Assembly: GCA_946183385.1 (NCBI GenBank)
Contig: CAMHBN010000086.1
Coordinates: forward strand, 1-7,579
Direction: 5' to 3'
From: an uncultured Ruminococcus sp.
GTDB taxonomy: Bacteria > Bacillota > Clostridia > Oscillospirales > Ruminococcaceae
Length of the DNA stretch: 7,579 nt
The position numbers and the translations under genes were made by a program. Numbering within the stretch: position 1 is the stretch's first letter; every line of letters begins with the position of its first letter. Positions 5,465 to 7,579 of the stretch are shown one piece after another. The notes below the pieces were generated by a model that was given only the letters and a program-made list of their open reading frames with translations, was not told the DNA's origin and searched no databases.

Positions 5465-6274
5465 ATGAAAAGCAAGAAGTCCATCATCGCTGCTATCGCA
5501 GCAGTATCCCTCATCACCACAGCAACAGGCGTGACATCGTTCGCTGCCATCAACAACGCAGACGACACTGCTGTAGAGACAGTAGAAGTTACTGCTGAGG
5601 AGACTTCCGAGGCTGAGGCTGAGGCTGAGACAGAGGCTGAGACAGAGGCTGAGGTAACCGAGGACGAGGCGACTCCTGCTGCTGAGGCAGAGGAAGCTGC
5701 TCCCGCTGAAGAGGCTGAGAAGCCTGCAAAGCCCGAGAAGCCCGAGCTCGTAAAGCCCGAGGACAAGGAAGAGGCTGAGAAGCCCGAGCCGAAGAAGCAC
5801 GTAGGCAAGAAGGAGATCGTTGATAAGATCGACGAGACATTCGACATCGACGCAGAGGATTTCAAGGACGCTGACGCTAAGTCTTCATGGTTCGATTTCA
5901 TCAGAGGCGGCTTCGGACCGAAGGCTCCCGAGAAGCCCGCTAAGGTTGACGAGGCTGAGAAGCCCGTTCCGCCTGTAGCTCCCGAGAAGCCCGCTAAGCT
6001 CGAAGAGGCTGAGAAGCCCGTTCCGCCCGTAGCTCCCGAGAAGCCCGCTAAGCTCGAAGAGGCTGAGAAGCCCGTTCCGCCCGTAGCTCCCGAGAAGCCC
6101 GCTAAGCTCGAAGAGGCTGAGAAGCCTGTTCCGCCCGTAGCTCCCGAGAAGGACGAGAAGGTAAAGCCTGAGGCTCCGAAGGGACCCAAGGCTCACGAGA
6201 AGGCTGCCAAGGAAGCTGCTGCCGAAGAGACAACAGAGGCAGTTGAAGAGGCTGCAGAGGCAGTAGCTGAGTGA
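5465..6274 (+). CDS. secreted Pro/Lys/Glu-rich tandem-repeat protein
   Basis: The 269-residue product has a signal peptide at about 1-27: a basic MKSKK start, a hydrophobic core, and likely cleavage after SFA or SFAA. An acidic Glu/Ala/Thr segment follows (about 36-80), then a PEKPE-type linker (about 80-111). A short unique stretch (112-153, with KKEIVDKIDETFDIDAEDF and SSWFDFIRGGFG) is the only part likely to fold. Next are four 18-residue repeats APEKPAKLEEAEKPVPPV (154-225), and an Ala/Glu-rich tail predicted helical. It has no Cys, LPXTG, membrane anchor or enzyme motif. The ATG follows AAAGGAG (5449-5455). The promoter suggests it belongs to the SigI regulon. The repeats suggest an extended spacer in or across the cell wall. 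No known family is recognised; the function is unknown. Confidence 0.85.
   Translation: MKSKKSIIAAIAAVSLITTATGVTSFAAINNADDTAVETVEVTAEETSEAEAEAETEAETEAEVTEDEATPAAEAEEAAPAEEAEKPAKPEKPELVKPEDKEEAEKPEPKKHVGKKEIVDKIDETFDIDAEDFKDADAKSSWFDFIRGGFGPKAPEKPAKVDEAEKPVPPVAPEKPAKLEEAEKPVPPVAPEKPAKLEEAEKPVPPVAPEKPAKLEEAEKPVPPVAPEKDEKVKPEAPKGPKAHEKAAKEAAAEETTEAVEEAAEAVAE
5609..5652 (+). repeat. GAGGCT-type hexanucleotide tract
   Basis: Repeated GAGGCT and GAGACA hexamers encode the Glu-Ala/Glu-Thr run from residue 49 of the secreted protein. The tract stays in frame, so slippage would change length by two residues without breaking the gene. Confidence 0.6.
5924..6151 (+). repeat. 54-bp tandem repeat, four copies plus a partial fifth
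   Basis: Units lie at 5924-5977, 5978-6031, 6032-6085 and 6086-6139, with the first 12 bases of a fifth at 6140-6151. Units 2 and 3 are identical, unit 4 differs by one silent base, and unit 1 by several. This points to recent expansion and likely length variation among strains. Confidence 0.95.
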
Positions 6275-6323
6275 TTTTTTCCTCCCCACTTTCCTGAATA
6301 GATATTGATGAATAGAAACATTG

Positions 6324-6356
6324 AGAAAGGCAGTCCTGCGCGGACTGCCTTTCTTG
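6324..6356. terminator. bidirectional terminator between convergent genes
   Basis: A perfect 13-bp stem (6324-6336 with 6342-6354, core AAAGGCAGTCC) has loop TGCGC. It lies between the stop codons of the secreted protein and the HAD gene. The flanking T and A runs are short, so efficiency may be moderate. Confidence 0.8.
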
Positions 6357-6357
6357 T

Positions 6358-6990
6358 TTATTTCAGCGTTTTCAGCAGCTTGGGAAGGTCACTGAACCGC
6401 TCAAGCTCGGGGACGGTCTGGTCTATCGTGCCGAAGCCGTAGGCGGCGTGTATGAAGTCGCAGCCCGCCTGCATCGTAGCGTCGTAGTCGCCCTGTATGT
6501 CGCCTATGTAGTAGGCACGGTCGAGGGAGTTGCGCTCCGCGAGCAGAGCGATGTTCTCGCCCTTGCCCTTGAGGTTGTTGCCATAGCACTCGATGTCGGT
6601 GAAGTATTTCCCGAAGCCGTAGTATTCGAGGAAAGCCTCGATGTAGCCGCTCTGGCAGTTGCTGACGATGAAGAGGGGATAGTTCTTTTTCAGCGCCCTG
6701 AACGTCTTTTCAAGGTCGGGGTAGAGCACTCCGCCGTGTCTGCGGAGGTAGTCGTTCTCGTGTTCGCAGCAGAGGTCGAGAAGGTGCATACGCTCGGCTC
6801 TCGGGAGGTCGGGGAAGATGATGTCGGCTATTTTGTCCATAGTCAGTCCCATCACGGACATCACGTCCTCGCGCGTTATGTCGGGGCGGTCATAGCCGAG
6901 CTCGTGCATCTTTTCCGTCCACGAGGCTGCCACGCCCTCGGAGGAGTCCCACAGCGTGCCGTCCATATCAAATATCAGTCCTGTTTTCAT
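6358..6990 (-). CDS. HAD-superfamily phosphatase (subfamily IA, phosphoglycolate phosphatase-like)
   Basis: This is a probable cytoplasmic Mg-dependent phosphatase for a small phosphorylated metabolite. The 210-residue product has all four HAD motifs. Motif I is FDMDGT, with nucleophile D8 and acid/base D10. Motif II is FIVSN (S110). Motif III is the lysine in NNLKGKGEN (K143). Motif IV is GDIQGDYDA (D164, D168). The helical cap lies between motifs I and II (about 15-85), as in subfamily IA. The start overlaps the stop of the upstream dehydrogenase gene (ATGA), with GGAGGG just before it, so the two are translated together. That coupling suggests a substrate linked to glycerol-1-phosphate, but HAD substrates cannot be read from sequence. 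Overlapping frames on both strands are shadows. Confidence 0.9.
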   Translation of the reverse strand: MKTGLIFDMDGTLWDSSEGVAASWTEKMHELGYDRPDITREDVMSVMGLTMDKIADIIFPDLPRAERMHLLDLCCEHENDYLRRHGGVLYPDLEKTFRALKKNYPLFIVSNCQSGYIEAFLEYYGFGKYFTDIECYGNNLKGKGENIALLAERNSLDRAYYIGDIQGDYDATMQAGCDFIHAAYGFGTIDQTVPELERFSDLPKLLKTLK

Positions 6991-7579
6991 TTTCCCTCCG
7001 TCATTCTTGCGTATATCTCGCCGAGCTGTACGCGGTCGTGCTTAACGTCGTCGAGAATGGTTATCCTGCCGGTTCTCACGGTGCGTGCCTTCTCCCACAT
7101 ATCCGCGAACATATCCTCGGTTATGCCGTAGGCGTGCGGGTCGATGACGAGCTTGTGGTTCGCGAAGAAGCTGAGTATGCCGCTCGGATTCTGTCCCTGG
7201 AATATGCAGGCGGGTATCGTTCCGAGAGCGACTGCCAGTCCGTGCGAAATCTTTATCTCGGGGTAGTATTCCTCGATAGCGTGCGCGAAGAGGTGCTCGC
7301 TGCCGCTGCACGGTCTCGACGAGCCCGCTATCTCCATGGCAAGTCCGCCCATGACGAGGGCGCGGGAGAGTATGCGTATGAACACGCGGCTCTTCATGTC
7401 CTGTTCGTCGCAATGGTAGACGGAGTCGTAGCTCATGCGGCTGAGGGCGTAGGCGAAGTCGTCTACCTGCGTGCCCGTGCGCGACGCGGAGAGCTTCCAG
7501 TCGTAGAGGGCGGTATGCTTGGCGATGGTGTCGCCTATGCCCGAGAGCGTCTGCGTCTCGGGAGCGTTGATTATCATAT
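6987..7579 (-). CDS. glycerol-1-phosphate dehydrogenase-like protein (AraM/EgsA family), partial
   Basis: This is the C-terminal half of an iron-containing alcohol dehydrogenase-fold enzyme that resembles NAD(P)-dependent sn-glycerol-1-phosphate dehydrogenases, which reduce dihydroxyacetone phosphate. The visible 196 residues include GIGDTIAKHTALYDWKLS, typical of the family. Also present are SSRPCSGSEHLFAHAIE and KISHGLAVALG, whose histidines should bind the metal. Full-length members are about 350-400 residues, so roughly half the gene, with the nucleotide-binding domain, lies beyond 7579. The apparent Met at 7577 is internal, not a start. In Bacillus, AraM makes the glycerol-1-phosphate used for heptaprenylglyceryl lipids; related enzymes in other gene clusters act on other polyol phosphates. 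The stop overlaps the start of the HAD phosphatase. The family call is good; the exact substrate is open. Confidence 0.82.
   Translation of the reverse strand, partial: MIINAPETQTLSGIGDTIAKHTALYDWKLSASRTGTQVDDFAYALSRMSYDSVYHCDEQDMKSRVFIRILSRALVMGGLAMEIAGSSRPCSGSEHLFAHAIEEYYPEIKISHGLAVALGTIPACIFQGQNPSGILSFFANHKLVIDPHAYGITEDMFADMWEKARTVRTGRITILDDVKHDRVQLGEIYARMTEGK

Noticed and set aside
5924..6151. CRISPR-like array
   Set aside because: The 54-bp units are contiguous with no unique spacers and stay in frame inside a coding sequence.
5365..6189. Minus-strand Ser/Gly/Phe repeat frames opposite the secreted protein
   Set aside because: They are antisense readings of the 54-bp repeat. The plus-strand product has a signal peptide, ribosome binding site and promoter.

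Overview
The window looks like a chromosomal segment of a Gram-positive, low-to-moderate GC member of the Clostridia, most likely a Ruminococcus-like Oscillospiraceae. This is inferred from SpoVG, a SigI/RsgI pair, a Clostridia-type DUF11 protein, a BspA-like leucine-rich-repeat protein, strong GGAGG ribosome binding sites and GC-rich hairpin terminators. It carries no rRNA, tRNA, CRISPR array or insertion sequence that I can see.

Layout. (1) 1-500: spoVG on the plus strand behind a good sigma-A promoter, ending in a terminator shared with the convergent gene. (2) 500-1390, minus strand: a Nudix ADP-ribose pyrophosphatase. Upstream of it, sharing its promoter, is a decayed small membrane-protein gene broken by a stop codon and several frameshifts. 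(3) 1440-2490, plus: a dispersed GC-rich repeat, a 5' hairpin, and a 288-residue DUF11-type beta-sandwich protein with a strong terminator. (4) 2492-3236, plus: an AT-rich, probably transferred LRR_5 (BspA-like) gene with its own promoter. (5) 3360-5330, plus: sigI and rsgI, overlapping by ATGA, behind an ACCCC/CGTA promoter of the SigI type. (6) 5349-6274, plus: a secreted Pro/Lys/Glu-rich repeat protein whose promoter is almost a copy of the sigI promoter. (7) 6324-7579, minus: a HAD phosphatase translationally coupled to a glycerol-1-phosphate dehydrogenase cut by the window edge.

The most interesting part is regions 5 and 6. The alternative sigma factor, its membrane anti-sigma factor and a secreted low-complexity repeat protein appear to form one circuit. 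Two promoters with the same boxes and the same 19-nt spacer sit in front of sigI and of the repeat protein. This predicts that SigI drives its own operon and the neighbouring secreted protein. The RsgI here has no recognisable carbohydrate-binding module, unlike the cellulosome-type RsgI proteins. It also appears to have lost the Asn-Pro autocleavage site. The signal it senses and the way it releases SigI may therefore differ from the studied systems.
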